Positions 7,445-16,822 of a stretch of 64,000 nucleotides of DNA are shown one piece after another. The translations under genes were made by a program, and so were the position numbers. How positions within the stretch are numbered: position 1 is the first letter of the stretch; every line of letters starts with the position of its first letter. The stretch comes from DAITBA01 sp036824005. GTDB taxonomy: Bacteria > Pseudomonadota > Gammaproteobacteria > Burkholderiales > Rhodocyclaceae. The notes beneath the pieces were generated by a model. That model saw only the letters and a program-made list of their open reading frames with translations, had not been told where the DNA came from and made no database searches. The stretch is from assembly GCA_036824005.1 (NCBI GenBank), contig DAITBA010000003.1, positions 124,001-188,000 of the forward strand, read 5' to 3'.

Positions 7445-8974
7445 TCATTTCGGCTTGGCAAACAACGACGCCACCGCCTCCCCCGTCGGCCGGTTCTCGT
7501 TGACGTGCCGCAGGGCGCCCGGGAAGTACTGGGCGGTGAGGCTCTTGCTGTGGATCGGAACCTCGCCGCCGGCACCGAAGCGGCGCCAGTCCTTGACCCA
7601 GAAGATGTCGTTACACAGCTCGAGCATGCCGATGGTCTCGCGGTCGCCGATCAGGATGCCTTGCACGCGTAGCCCCAGCTCGTCCCGCGCCTTGGCGACC
7701 AGTTCGGCGATGTCGGGCGGCGCGCCGAACTCGCCGTCGGTGGCGAGCAGCAGGTCGGCGAAGCGCCACTCCTCTGCGTTCAGGCGCTCGACGGCACGGC
7801 GCAGGGGCTCGCTCACCTCCGTGCCCCCCTTGAAGCTCTGCGTGAGGAAGGTGATCACCGCCTCGATGCCCTGGGCATCGACGGGCAGTTCCAGCTCGAG
7901 GATCTCCTCCGGTCCGCCGAAGGCATAGACGTAGCAGCGGCGCCGCTGGGCGTTGGCCACGCGCATGGCTTCCAGCACCGCCGCCTTCGCCACCTGCTCG
8001 GCGCCGCCCTGCATGGAGCCGGAGGTATCGACGCAGACGATCATCGGTCCCATCTCCAGCCGGCGCTCGGGGATGGGCTGCGGGTTGGGACGCCAGCTTT
8101 CGGATTCCACCAGCACCGGCTCGTTCAGGGTATCGTCGTCCTCGTAGGTGAGCAGCGCATGTTCGGCGTGGCGCGCGAACCAGGCCAGGCGCAGGCGCGG
8201 GTGGCGCATGTGCACCGCTTCGCTCGGCAGCATGCGGGCGATGGAACCGGAGCGATGGATGCCGCGGGTCTCCGCCGGCAGCTCGGGCACGTGGATCTCG
8301 CGCATGCGGGGCGCCAGCGTGCGCGTCTTCTCCATCACCCGCACCTGGGGCAGGTTCGAGGGGTCCGGCTCCTCGGTCTGCTGCGCGCGGCCCAATCGCC
8401 GAATGACGGCGCGCAGCTCGGGCAGATGCTCGAGCAGCTTGCGGATGCGCACCAAATCCTGCCAACCCTCGCTGCGCAGCAGCCCGCGGGTCAGGTCCCA
8501 GCGGTTGAACTTGAGGGCATCGCCGAGGTCGTCGAAGACGAACAGCAGCGCCTCGATCTCGCTCGCCGTCTCCTGCCATTCGTCATGGAAGGCCTGGGCG
8601 GCGCGCTGGATCGCCGCTTCGCGCCCGCACTCGTCCTGGTAGTCGATGATGCGGTCGCTGTGCCAGAGCATGGCGCGCAGCACCTGACCGGTGACGTCCT
8701 CGTGGTGCTCACAGTACTTCGGCAGGCCCAGTTGCGCGATCTTTGCCAGGAACGCCGCGGCCGCGGGCGGCGGTGGCCACGCCAGTCCCGCCACGCACGG
8801 CGCCTCGCCCTTGATCAGAACGTCGCGCAGCTCGGGCATCTGCTGCAGCCGCGGCAGCAGTTCGCCCAGGCTGTTGATGATGCTTTGCAGCCACAGCTCG
8901 CGCGGCAATTCCTCGAGCGGCGCCAGCGGCGCGTCGAGGGCGTAGGGATCGAAGCCGTTGCCGTGGATCTGCAT
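7445..8974 (-). CDS. VWA-domain protein, ViaA-like partner of the MoxR ATPase
   Basis: The predicted protein has 509 residues. A helical N-terminal half leads to a von Willebrand A domain with the metal-ion-dependent adhesion motif DTSGSMQG, then a conserved threonine block (FKGGTEVSEPL) and LLATDGEFG. This is the layout of ViaA, which works with the MoxR-type AAA+ ATPase RavA; in E. coli the pair is linked to respiratory complexes and aminoglycoside sensitisation. The ATPase is encoded immediately upstream. I chose ATG 8974, seven bases after the ATPase stop; an in-frame ATG at 9013 would overlap it. Neither start has a strong ribosome site. The family is clear, orthology to viaA less so. 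Confidence 0.88.
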   Translation of the reverse strand: MQIHGNGFDPYALDAPLAPLEELPRELWLQSIINSLGELLPRLQQMPELRDVLIKGEAPCVAGLAWPPPPAAAAFLAKIAQLGLPKYCEHHEDVTGQVLRAMLWHSDRIIDYQDECGREAAIQRAAQAFHDEWQETASEIEALLFVFDDLGDALKFNRWDLTRGLLRSEGWQDLVRIRKLLEHLPELRAVIRRLGRAQQTEEPDPSNLPQVRVMEKTRTLAPRMREIHVPELPAETRGIHRSGSIARMLPSEAVHMRHPRLRLAWFARHAEHALLTYEDDDTLNEPVLVESESWRPNPQPIPERRLEMGPMIVCVDTSGSMQGGAEQVAKAAVLEAMRVANAQRRRCYVYAFGGPEEILELELPVDAQGIEAVITFLTQSFKGGTEVSEPLRRAVERLNAEEWRFADLLLATDGEFGAPPDIAELVAKARDELGLRVQGILIGDRETIGMLELCNDIFWVKDWRRFGAGGEVPIHSKSLTAQYFPGALRHVNENRPTGEAVASLFAKPK

Positions 8975-8981
8975 GGGCGCG

Positions 8982-10361
8982 TCAGCCGACCGCGATCGGC
9001 TGCGGGGCGGCATCGTCCGCGGATTCGGTGCATGGGAGCGCGCCGAAACCGGCCTTGACGCGGCCGATGCGGTGGTACAGCGCCGCGGCGTTGTTGCGCG
9101 TGCCTTCCAGATTGGCCCGCGCCGTCGCGGCGAAATACGGCGGTAGCCACAGGTGCTCGCGCACCTCGCGCTCCAGGTCGCCGAGGGTCTCGTCGAGTTT
9201 GCGCAGGTAATCGTCCAGTTGCGCGATCAACTCCTCCGTCTGCGCCACGCGCGCCGCCACGTGGGAGGGGCCGTAGGCGCGCTGCTTGAGGAAGCTGGGC
9301 ATGCGCAGTGCCGCATCGCCGCCCTTGGCGTCGGTCAGGCCGGCGGCCATCGCCAGCTTGCCCTCGGCGTTGTAGTTGAGATCGTTGGCGTTCTCCTCCA
9401 GCTCAAGCTGGGCCTCGAAGGCCTCGACGACGCGCGTGAAGCGCTCCAGGCTGAGTGCCTCGTAGGTGCCGAGCTGCGTGCCGTACCACTGCTCGATGCG
9501 CGGACGCTGCTCGACGCTCTGGGTAGCGCAGAACTGCACCAGCCACAAATCCCAAATGGATACCGCGTCGCGGCCGTTGGTCAGCGCCGAGGTCTTGAGC
9601 AGGCGGACGATCTTGCGCCAGCGCCGGTCGGAAACGTAGATCTGCTCTTCGGCGAGGAAATCGCGCAGCGCGGCAAGCAGGTCCATGACAACCGCCGGCA
9701 GGGCTACCTGGTCGATGTGTTGGGTGATCGCGGTCAGATCGGCGTTGGTCAGGCACAGCTCGTCGGCGATGTCGATCGTCTGCTCCTCCGGCAGGGCGAG
9801 CAGGTCGGCGAAGGCGTCGCGGCTGACGGGCTCGACGGCGTAGCGCAGGAGAAAGCGATCGTAAAAGGCGGCGATGACCTCGTCCTCGGGTACCTGGTTG
9901 GTGGCGCCGATGACGCTGATCAGCGGTGTGGCGACGCGCTGGGCACCGTTGTCGAACTCGCGTTCGTTGAGCAGCGTGAGCAGGGCGTTGAGGATGGCGC
10001 TGTTGGCCTTGAACACCTCGTCGATGAAGGCGATGGCGGCGCTGGGCAGATAGCCGGCGATCTGGCGCTCGTAGCGGTCCTGCTCGAGGGCGGCGATGGA
10101 CAGCGGCCCGAACAATTCCTCCGGCACGGAAAAGCGCGTCAGCAGTCGCTCGAAGTAGGCGGAATCGCGGAACGCCCGATGCAGCCGTCGCGCCAGATCG
10201 CTCTTGGCGGTGCCGGGCGGTCCGATCAACAACAGATGTTCGCCTGCCAGTGCTGCGAGCAGGGCCAGGCGTACCGGCGTTTCCCGCTCGATCAGGCCGC
10301 GCGATAAAGCGTCGATAAGAGCGGCGAGTTGGGGCTTGAGGGGTTGTGCGTCTGCACTCAT
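8982..10361 (-). CDS. MoxR-family AAA+ ATPase, RavA-like
   Basis: The predicted protein has 459 residues. Walker A is GPPGTAKSD, Walker B is AFIDEVFKAN, sensor 1 is SVIGATNQVPED, and an arginine-finger region YDRFLLRY follows; LTRFSVPEELFGP is typical of the MoxR/RavA branch. The C-terminal third is helical, as in RavA. It probably acts as a chaperone-like remodelling ATPase with the VWA protein. It starts 13 bases after the ccmI stop, so it may be expressed with the cytochrome c maturation genes, which would tie it to assembly of respiratory enzymes; that link is inference. Confidence 0.9.
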   Translation of the reverse strand: MSADAQPLKPQLAALIDALSRGLIERETPVRLALLAALAGEHLLLIGPPGTAKSDLARRLHRAFRDSAYFERLLTRFSVPEELFGPLSIAALEQDRYERQIAGYLPSAAIAFIDEVFKANSAILNALLTLLNEREFDNGAQRVATPLISVIGATNQVPEDEVIAAFYDRFLLRYAVEPVSRDAFADLLALPEEQTIDIADELCLTNADLTAITQHIDQVALPAVVMDLLAALRDFLAEEQIYVSDRRWRKIVRLLKTSALTNGRDAVSIWDLWLVQFCATQSVEQRPRIEQWYGTQLGTYEALSLERFTRVVEAFEAQLELEENANDLNYNAEGKLAMAAGLTDAKGGDAALRMPSFLKQRAYGPSHVAARVAQTEELIAQLDDYLRKLDETLGDLEREVREHLWLPPYFAATARANLEGTRNNAAALYHRIGRVKAGFGALPCTESADDAAPQPIAVG

Positions 10362-10374
10362 GGCGGTTCCCGTC

Positions 10375-11616
10375 CTATTTGATTTCCGAGTCGATATGGA
10401 TCTCCAGTCCGCTCGCACCAGGCTTCACCGGCTTGCTCAGTCCTTGCAGGTCGCCTGCCTTGGCGGCTGCGTCGCCGGATTTCGATATACGCGCGCCAAC
10501 GACCACCTGCGCCGCGCCGGAAAGCTTGGCCTCGGGCGCCATGGCCAGGGAGTCGTCGAGTGAAAACGAGAAAGGCAGATCCTTGACCTGCTTGCGCAGG
10601 GTTGCCAGCGGCATGCGCGGGCCTTCGGCCGGGCGGGCGAAGACAAACACCGTGTCGGTCGGCGCGACCCGATCCGCCAGCGCCGGCGCGAGCTGCACCG
10701 TACCCGTTATCGTGCCTGCAGAAACCTTCGTCGCCGGTGCGGCCGTCGCGGGTTTCGCGCCGTCGAGCTTGCCGCGGCTTCGCGCCTCGGCAATGCTGCC
10801 TGCCACCGACCGGCCGATGTCGGAATCCTCGGGGACCAGCTCGAGCAGCTTCTGCCAGTGCCTCACCGCCGCGGCAAAGTCGTTGCGCTCGAACGCGGCC
10901 GAGCCGGCCATGGCCAGCGCTTTTGGATTGGCCGGATCGGCCTGCAGGGCCTGCGCGATGAGCCGCTCCGGCTCGCCCTGGAGCTTGCGTCCCTGGGCCA
11001 TGGCCAGCGCATCGGCATAATCGGCGAGCAGTTGGGCGTCACCCGGAAGTTGCTTGACCGCCTGGGCGTAGGCGCCGCTGGCCTCCGCATAGCGCTTCAG
11101 CACGCGATAGGAGCGGGCCAGCATCACCCAACCCTCGACGTTGTCCGGCTCCTCCTTCAGCTTTGCCGCAAGCGTATCCACCATGGCGGCGATCTGCTCT
11201 TCGCTGATGGCGTGTTCTTGCGATGCCTGATTCACCGCCTTGGCCGGGTCGAGCCCTTGCGGGTTGCCCAGCAGAACGTACAGGCCGATGGCAAGCACCG
11301 GCACGCCGATACCGACGGCTGCCGCCACGCCTTTGCCCGTGCGCATGGCGGCCTGTGCGGCTCGTGCCTGGTCGCCCACTTCCTGCAACAGCCGTTGCTC
11401 GATGTCGCGCCGTGCCGCGTCGTGCTGCTCCTGGCTGATGGTGCCGGCGACGAGGTCGGACTCGAGTTCTCGCAACTGATCGCGGTAGATCGATATGTTG
11501 GCCGCATCCTGGGAGACGAGGTGCGGTCGAAGTGCCCTGCTGCCGAGCAGCGGTGGCACGGCGAAGAGCAGCGCACCGGCGAGCAGCAGGCCGGCGATGA
11601 TCAGGAACAGCGTCAT
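10375..11616 (-). CDS. ccmI: Cytochrome c biogenesis protein CcmI (CycH)
   Basis: The predicted protein has 413 residues. Two N-terminal membrane segments (residues about 1-20 and 95-115) flank a cytoplasmic loop with YRDQLRELESDL, the CcmI hallmark. A periplasmic TPR region follows (EGWVMLARSYRVLKRYAEA and neighbours), then a C-terminal domain with a VVVGARISKSGDA block. CcmI binds apocytochrome c and delivers it to the CcmFH haem ligase. The start overlaps the ccmH stop by four bases. It is the last ccm gene in the run. Confidence 0.95.
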   Translation of the reverse strand: MTLFLIIAGLLLAGALLFAVPPLLGSRALRPHLVSQDAANISIYRDQLRELESDLVAGTISQEQHDAARRDIEQRLLQEVGDQARAAQAAMRTGKGVAAAVGIGVPVLAIGLYVLLGNPQGLDPAKAVNQASQEHAISEEQIAAMVDTLAAKLKEEPDNVEGWVMLARSYRVLKRYAEASGAYAQAVKQLPGDAQLLADYADALAMAQGRKLQGEPERLIAQALQADPANPKALAMAGSAAFERNDFAAAVRHWQKLLELVPEDSDIGRSVAGSIAEARSRGKLDGAKPATAAPATKVSAGTITGTVQLAPALADRVAPTDTVFVFARPAEGPRMPLATLRKQVKDLPFSFSLDDSLAMAPEAKLSGAAQVVVGARISKSGDAAAKAGDLQGLSKPVKPGASGLEIHIDSEIK

Positions 11617-12098
11617 GCTCGGTCCCGCTTATCGTCGGCTTCGAGCAGCGACTGGGCGCGGGCGTGCTCGGCGGCACTCAATGGCGCGTCGCGCACCTTG
11701 AGATTGCGCTGGCGCAGCTTGAGGAACAGCACCGCCAAGCCAACCACGAGCAGCACGAAGGGGCCGAACCAGAGCAGCCAGGTCGTGGACTTCACCGGCG
11801 GGTTGTAGAGCACGAAGTCGCCGTAGCGCTGCACCATGAAGTCCATGATTTGCTTTTCGGTCATTCCCTGGCGCAGCTTCTCGCGTATCTGGTTCTTGAG
11901 ATCGACGGCGAGATCGGCGTGGGAATCGGCGATGGTCTGGTTCTGGCACACCAGACAGCGCAGCGTCTCCGCCAAGGCATTGACGCGCTTCTCCAGCGCC
12001 GGATCGTCCGCGGCCGGCGCTGCGTCGCCGGCGTGGACCAATGGTACGAACGCCAACAGCATGGCCAGCAGCAGTGATCGAAACCTACGATTGGCCAT
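11613..12098 (-). CDS. ccmH: Cytochrome c biogenesis thiol-reductase CcmH (CcmL)
   Basis: The predicted protein has 161 residues. After a signal sequence the conserved LRCLVCQNQTIADSHADLA carries the redox pair Cys48 and Cys51. ILxFMVxRYGDFVLY-type residues (IMDFMVQRYGDFVLYNPP) and a single membrane anchor near residue 110 follow. It keeps the CxxCH haem-binding cysteines of apocytochrome reduced. It overlaps ccmG by 14 bases and ccmI by four. Confidence 0.97.
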   Translation of the reverse strand: MANRRFRSLLLAMLLAFVPLVHAGDAAPAADDPALEKRVNALAETLRCLVCQNQTIADSHADLAVDLKNQIREKLRQGMTEKQIMDFMVQRYGDFVLYNPPVKSTTWLLWFGPFVLLVVGLAVLFLKLRQRNLKVRDAPLSAAEHARAQSLLEADDKRDRA

Positions 12099-12615
12099 TG
12101 AGCTCTTTTACCAGCGGCAAAATCCTGTCGCGCACGGCTTCCCTCGTGAGCGGCCCGATATGCTTGTGGCGGATGATGCCGGCCTTGTCGATGACGAAGG
12201 TCTCCGGTACGCCGTAGACGCCATAGTCGATACCCACGCGCCCGTCGGCATCGAAGGCGGAAAGCACGTAGGGATCGCCGAACTGACGTAGCCAGTCCTT
12301 GCCGTCCTCACGCTGATCCTTGTAATTCAGCCCGTAGATAGGCACGGCGTTCGACTTGGCTAACTCGACCAGGACCGGGTGCTCCTGGCGGCAGGACACG
12401 CACCATGACGCCCAGATGTTCAGCAGCCATACCTTGCCCAGCAGGTCCGCCTGGGAAATGGTCTTGTCCGGTTCGTGGAGCCGGGTCAGCTTGAAGGCCG
12501 GCGCCGGCTTGTCGATCAGCGGCGAGGGTACTTCGCGCGGGTTCAGCTTCAGGCCGACGAACAGGAAGCCCACCAGAACGATGAATACGCCGAGGGGCAG
12601 AAGAAAGCGGTTCAT
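12085..12615 (-). CDS. ccmG: Periplasmic thioredoxin CcmG (DsbE)
   Basis: The predicted protein has 176 residues with an uncleaved N-terminal membrane anchor and a thioredoxin fold. The active site WASWCVSCRQEHP has Cys72 and Cys75 and the acidic residue typical of CcmG rather than DsbA. YGVYGVPETFVID is the cis-proline loop. It reduces CcmH and apocytochrome c. The conserved start MNRFLLPLG was preferred to an upstream ATG at 12690 that would add a Pro/Arg-rich tail. Confidence 0.96.
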   Translation of the reverse strand: MNRFLLPLGVFIVLVGFLFVGLKLNPREVPSPLIDKPAPAFKLTRLHEPDKTISQADLLGKVWLLNIWASWCVSCRQEHPVLVELAKSNAVPIYGLNYKDQREDGKDWLRQFGDPYVLSAFDADGRVGIDYGVYGVPETFVIDKAGIIRHKHIGPLTREAVRDRILPLVKELNGQS

Positions 12616-12637
12616 ATGGGCAACGACAGTGTCTCGA

Positions 12638-14644
12638 TTACGGCTGGTGGGCGGAGGCGGTGGCCGTCGCCTCGGGCGCGTGGCCTGCATCGCGCTCGCG
12701 ACGCGCAGCGAGCACGCGGTAACGCCGGTCGCAGGCGGCGAGGATGCCGCCGAGGGCCATGAGCACGCAGCCGCCCCAGATCCAGTCTACGAACGGCTTG
12801 TAGCGGATTTGCACGATCCAGGTCTGCGCATCCAGCGGCTCGCCCAGCGAAACATAGAGATCGCGCAGCAAGCCGGTGTCGATGGCCGCTTCGGTCATGG
12901 GCATGCGCTGCACCGTGTAGATGCGCTTCTCGGGCGTCATGGTCCTGACGACGCGGCCGTTCTTGCTGACTTCGATGGTGCCGCGCGCGGCGGTGTAGTT
13001 CGGCCCCTGGACGTCGCTCACCCCCTGGAAGCGGAAGCTGTAGCCACCCAGTTCGGCGACGTCGCCGGGACGCATTTTCAGATCCTTGTCGGCTTCGTAG
13101 CCCTTGACCAGGGTCACGCCGATGATGAACACACCCACGCCGACGTGCGCCAGCAGCATGCCGAGGAAACCCAGCGGCAGGGCCCGCAGCCGCGCGCCGA
13201 GCGGACGCGCGGCATCCGTGCCCTGCTGGAGCCGGCGTACCAAGCTAACGACGCTGGCAAAAATCACCCAAAAGGCGAGCAACAGGCCGAACGCCACCAT
13301 GGGCGACCAGGCGCCCATGACGAACGGGAACAGCGCGGCACTGGCGATGCTGATCGCAAGGGCCCAGCGCAGCCGCAGCGCCAAATCCGGCAGCGTGGCC
13401 TGCTTCCAGCGCGCGAAGGGTCCGACCGCCATCAGGAATGCCACCGGTGTCATGAGCGGTACGAACACCGCCTCGAAGTAGGGCGGGCCGACGGAGATCT
13501 TGCCCAGGCCGAGAGCGTCGAGAAACAGCGGATAGAGCGTGCCAAGCATCACCGAGCCGGCCGCCACGGCGAGCAGGACGTTGTTGGTGAGCAGCATCGA
13601 CTCGCGCGAGACGAGTCCGAAGCTGCCGCCCAGGCCCACCTTGGGCGCGCGCCAGGCGAACAGCAGCAGCGAGGCGCCGATGACGATGACCAGGAAACTG
13701 AGGATGAAGATGCCACGCTTGGGGTCGGTGGCGAAGGCGTGCACCGAAGTGAGCACGCCGGAGCGAACGAGGAAGGTGCCGAGCAGGCTGAGCGAGAAGG
13801 CGAAGATCGCGAGCAGCACCGTCCAACTCTTGAAGCTGCCGCGCTTTTCGGTCACGGCCAGTGAGTGCATGAGCGCGGTGCCGATGAGCCAGGGCATGAA
13901 GGAAGCATTCTCGACCGGGTCCCAGAACCACCAGCCGCCCCAGCCCAGCTCGTAGTAGGCCCACCAGCTGCCCAGGGCGATGCCGAGCGTCAGGAACATC
14001 CAGGCAATCGTCGTCCAGGGACGCGACCAGCGCGCCCAGGCGGCGTCCAGGTGGCCGCCGAGGAGCGCCGCGATGGCGAAGGCGAAGGCGACCGAGAAGC
14101 CGACATAGCCCATGTACAGCATGGGCGGATGCAGCACCATGCCGGGGTCCTGAAGCAGGGGATTCAGGTCGCGCCCGTCGTCGGCGGCCGGCAGCAGGCG
14201 TTCGAACGGGTTCGAGGTGAACAGCATGAAGGCGATGAAGCCGACGCTCACCAGGCCCATGACGCCGAGCACGCGCGCCACCATCTCGTCGGGCAGGTGG
14301 TCGCTGAACACGGACACGGCCACCGACCATACGGTCAGCATCAGCACCCAAAGCAGCAACGAGCCCTCGTGGCCGCCCCAGACGCCGGCAATGCGATAGG
14401 CCAGCGGCAGCCTGGAGTTGGAGTGCTGGGCGATGTACTCGACGGAGAAGTCGTTGCTGATGAAGGCATACGTGAGACAGCCGAAGGCGATGGCCACGAA
14501 CACGAACTGGCCTTGCGCCAGGGGCCGCGCTGCGCTGATCCACTGCCCATTGCCGCGGCTGGCGCCGGCGATGGGCAGCGTACCCTGCACCAGCGCCAGG
14601 CACAGCGCGACGATTAAGGCAAAATGGCCGAGTTCGGGGATCAC
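12638..14644 (-). CDS. ccmF: Haem lyase subunit CcmF
   Basis: The predicted protein has 668 residues and about 15 membrane segments. The N-terminal WGGHEGSLLLWVLML and the tryptophan-rich ELGWGGWWFWDPVENAS motif are diagnostic. The haem b and haem c ligand histidines sit in these loops. It joins haem from CcmE to the CxxCH cysteines. The start overlaps the ccmE stop by four bases. Confidence 0.98.
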   Translation of the reverse strand: MIPELGHFALIVALCLALVQGTLPIAGASRGNGQWISAARPLAQGQFVFVAIAFGCLTYAFISNDFSVEYIAQHSNSRLPLAYRIAGVWGGHEGSLLLWVLMLTVWSVAVSVFSDHLPDEMVARVLGVMGLVSVGFIAFMLFTSNPFERLLPAADDGRDLNPLLQDPGMVLHPPMLYMGYVGFSVAFAFAIAALLGGHLDAAWARWSRPWTTIAWMFLTLGIALGSWWAYYELGWGGWWFWDPVENASFMPWLIGTALMHSLAVTEKRGSFKSWTVLLAIFAFSLSLLGTFLVRSGVLTSVHAFATDPKRGIFILSFLVIVIGASLLLFAWRAPKVGLGGSFGLVSRESMLLTNNVLLAVAAGSVMLGTLYPLFLDALGLGKISVGPPYFEAVFVPLMTPVAFLMAVGPFARWKQATLPDLALRLRWALAISIASAALFPFVMGAWSPMVAFGLLLAFWVIFASVVSLVRRLQQGTDAARPLGARLRALPLGFLGMLLAHVGVGVFIIGVTLVKGYEADKDLKMRPGDVAELGGYSFRFQGVSDVQGPNYTAARGTIEVSKNGRVVRTMTPEKRIYTVQRMPMTEAAIDTGLLRDLYVSLGEPLDAQTWIVQIRYKPFVDWIWGGCVLMALGGILAACDRRYRVLAARRERDAGHAPEATATASAHQP

Positions 14645-15087
14645 TGTTTCACCGTCTTCGCCGCCTTGTGCGCCTGATCCACTGCGTGCTGTGCTTCGGG
14701 GGGCATGTAGTTCTCGTCGTGCTTGGCCAGCACTTCGTCGGCGACGAACACGCCGTCGGCGCCGAGCTTGCCCTGGGTGACGACACCCTTGCCTTCCCGG
14801 AAAAGGTCCGGCAGCACGCCCTTGTAGTGGACGGGGATGGTCTTGGCCGTATCGGTGACGGCGAAGCTCACGGTGATGCCGTCGCTCTGACGCTTGACGC
14901 TACCCGGTTCTACCAGTCCGCCGATGCGGAAGCTGCGGCCCTTCGGCGCCTCGTCCGCGGCCACCTGCGAGGGCGTGAAGAAGAACACCAGATTCTTCTG
15001 GAAGGCGCTCAGCACCAGCGTCGATGCGATCGCCAGTCCGGCCAGTCCGGCCGCCACCAGCGCCAGTCTCTTATGTCTCGGTTTCAT
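14641..15087 (-). CDS. ccmE: Haem chaperone CcmE
   Basis: The predicted protein has 148 residues: one N-terminal membrane segment, then a periplasmic beta-barrel. VLAKHDENYMPPE contains His123, the covalent haem ligand, and Tyr127. RIGGLVEPGSV is the conserved family block. It accepts haem from CcmABCD and hands it to CcmF. I placed the start at MKPRHKRLAL; an upstream ATG at 15150 would add a sequence that is out of character and overlaps ccmD. Confidence 0.97.
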   Translation of the reverse strand: MKPRHKRLALVAAGLAGLAIASTLVLSAFQKNLVFFFTPSQVAADEAPKGRSFRIGGLVEPGSVKRQSDGITVSFAVTDTAKTIPVHYKGVLPDLFREGKGVVTQGKLGADGVFVADEVLAKHDENYMPPEAQHAVDQAHKAAKTVKQ

Positions 15088-15103
15088 TTGCCGCTCCGAA
15101 AGA

Positions 15104-15292
15104 TCATTGCCGCCGGTCCCGCTGCAGAGACTGCCGCGAAAGGCGGGCAATTGCCCGCTTGATGAGATTTCCGCGCCGGAACACGAGTACGACTTCCGCA
15201 GCCATAAACACGGCGGTGACCAGATACGACCCCCAGACGTAGAGGCCGTAACCGCCCATGGCCCAGAAATCGGCCCAACTATTCCAGTTCAT
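15104..15292 (-). CDS. ccmD: Haem exporter protein CcmD
   Basis: The predicted peptide has 62 residues. MNWNSWADFWAMGGYGLYVW leads into one membrane helix (YLVTAVFMAAEVVLVFRR) with the YVWGSY motif and a basic cytoplasmic tail. CcmD releases holo-CcmE from CcmABC. Its ATG overlaps the ccmC TGA (ATGA at 15289-15292). It is easy to miss because a longer frame runs through it, but the position between ccmC and ccmE is conserved. Confidence 0.93.
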   Translation of the reverse strand: MNWNSWADFWAMGGYGLYVWGSYLVTAVFMAAEVVLVFRRGNLIKRAIARLSRQSLQRDRRQ

Positions 15293-16038
15293 TGTTCCGC
15301 CACCGCCAACTGCCTGACCCAGTCGCTGTTGCGCTCGCGCTCGAGGATGACACTGCGTACGCGCATCAGGGCGACGGCGATGCTGTACATCCAGAACCCC
15401 AGGGCCATGAGCAGCATGCCCCAGAGCATGGTCTTGGCCATCGAAGGGGCAGCCGTCAGGCTCACCGAGGCGCCCTGGTGCAGGGTGTTCCACCACTGCA
15501 CCGAGAAATAGATGATCGGAATGTTCACCACACCCACCAGCGCCAGCACGGCACCCGCACGGTCGGCGCGTCGCGGATCGTCGATGGCCGCCTGCAGCGC
15601 CATGAACCCTAGATACAGGAAGAGCAGGATAAGTTCCGAGGTGAGCCGGGCATCCCACACCCACCAGGTGCCCCAGGTCGGCTTGCCCCAGAGCGCACCG
15701 GTCCACAAGGCGATGAAGCTCATCAGCGCGCCTGTGGGGGCGAGCGCGGTCGCCATCATGGAGGACAGCCGGGTGTTGAGCACCAGTCCCAGACCGGCCC
15801 AGAACGCCATGACCACGTAGATAAACATACTCATCCAGGCGGCCGGAACATGGATGAAGATGATCCGGTAGGCCTCGCCCTGCTGGGCGTCCGTGGGTGC
15901 GACGAAGAATCCGAGGTACAGGCCGACGACGCAAAATGCCGCTGCCGCCAGCCAGAACCAGGGCACCATGCGGCCGGCCAGCTCGTAGAACAGTGGTGGC
16001 GAGGAGAACTGCAGCCACCGGATATCGGCGAGCGCCAT
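15289..16038 (-). CDS. ccmC: Haem handling protein CcmC
   Basis: The predicted protein has 249 residues and six membrane segments. The WWD tryptophan-rich domain reads KPTWGTWWVWDARLTSE; the flanking histidine lies in IIFIHVPAAWMSM. It attaches haem to CcmE at the periplasmic face. I preferred ATG 16038 because GAAGG lies at a good distance upstream and the product then starts MALADIRWLQFSSPP; an in-frame ATG at 16071 would add 11 residues. Confidence 0.96.
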   Translation of the reverse strand: MALADIRWLQFSSPPLFYELAGRMVPWFWLAAAAFCVVGLYLGFFVAPTDAQQGEAYRIIFIHVPAAWMSMFIYVVMAFWAGLGLVLNTRLSSMMATALAPTGALMSFIALWTGALWGKPTWGTWWVWDARLTSELILLFLYLGFMALQAAIDDPRRADRAGAVLALVGVVNIPIIYFSVQWWNTLHQGASVSLTAAPSMAKTMLWGMLLMALGFWMYSIAVALMRVRSVILERERNSDWVRQLAVAEQ

Positions 16039-16153
16039 CAGAACGCCTTCGGCCGGCATCGGTGCGGCCACTGTCGTGCCCTCGTCACTGGGGCAATAGA
16101 CTGGAATCGCGTCTTCATCCTCTGACGATCATAGTGCTTCGAGTACGGCATTG

Positions 16154-16822
16154 CTATTCGACCGATATCCGCAGTGCGACGGCGGTGGCCAGGGGCGCCA
16201 CGACCAATGCCAGCAGGAGACAGGCGGCGAGCAGCAACAGGTGAGCCGCGGGACCCAGACCAGCGGCCTGCGCGCCCACTGCCCCGGCACCGAAAATCAG
16301 CACCGGTACGTAAAGGGGAAGGATCAGGAGCGCCAGCAGAACGCCCCCGCCGCGCAGGCCGAGAGTCAAGGCGGCGCCTACCGCCCCGATCAGGCAAAGC
16401 GTCGGCGTACCGAGCGCCAAAGATAATATCAGGACGCCCAAAGCGGATTGTTCCAGGTCAAACTGCAGGCCAAGCACTGGCGTGATGAGCACCAGCGGCA
16501 AGCCGGTCGTCAGCCAGTAGGCGGCCACCTTGCCGAGCACGATCAGAACCAGCGGTTCGGTGGACAGCAGCATCTGCTCCAGCGTGCCGTCTTGGTAGTC
16601 GGCGGCGAACAGGCGCACCAGCGAGAGCAATGTCGCCAGGAGCGCCGCCACCCAGAGCACGCCGGGCGCCATCGTGCGCAGCAGGTTGGGCTCCGGCCCT
16701 ACCCCAAGGGGAAAGAGGCTGGCGACGATGACGAAAAAGGCCAGCGTCGTGAGGACGTCGGCGCGCCGCCGCCAGGCCAGCAGCAGGTCGCGGCGGATGA
16801 CGGCGGCGAGCGTGTTCAGCAC
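16154..16822 (-). CDS. ccmB: Haem exporter permease CcmB
   Basis: The predicted protein has 222 residues and six membrane segments. AADYQDGTLEQMLLSTEPL is the conserved cytoplasmic loop that contacts CcmA, and GAVGAALTLGLRGGG lies in the second half. The start is a GTG at 16822, which overlaps the end of ccmA by seven bases and gives the usual VIRRDLLLAWRRR N-terminus. The frame is open far upstream only because it shadows ccmA. It forms the CcmA2B2 transporter that frees CcmE from CcmC. Confidence 0.94.
   Translation of the reverse strand: MLNTLAAVIRRDLLLAWRRRADVLTTLAFFVIVASLFPLGVGPEPNLLRTMAPGVLWVAALLATLLSLVRLFAADYQDGTLEQMLLSTEPLVLIVLGKVAAYWLTTGLPLVLITPVLGLQFDLEQSALGVLILSLALGTPTLCLIGAVGAALTLGLRGGGVLLALLILPLYVPVLIFGAGAVGAQAAGLGPAAHLLLLAACLLLALVVAPLATAVALRISVE

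Noticed and set aside
6999..7448. A 149-codon minus-strand frame downstream of tRNA-Pro
   Set aside because: No ribosome site, no recognisable motif, Arg/Gly/Pro-rich composition; kept only as an unexplained interval.
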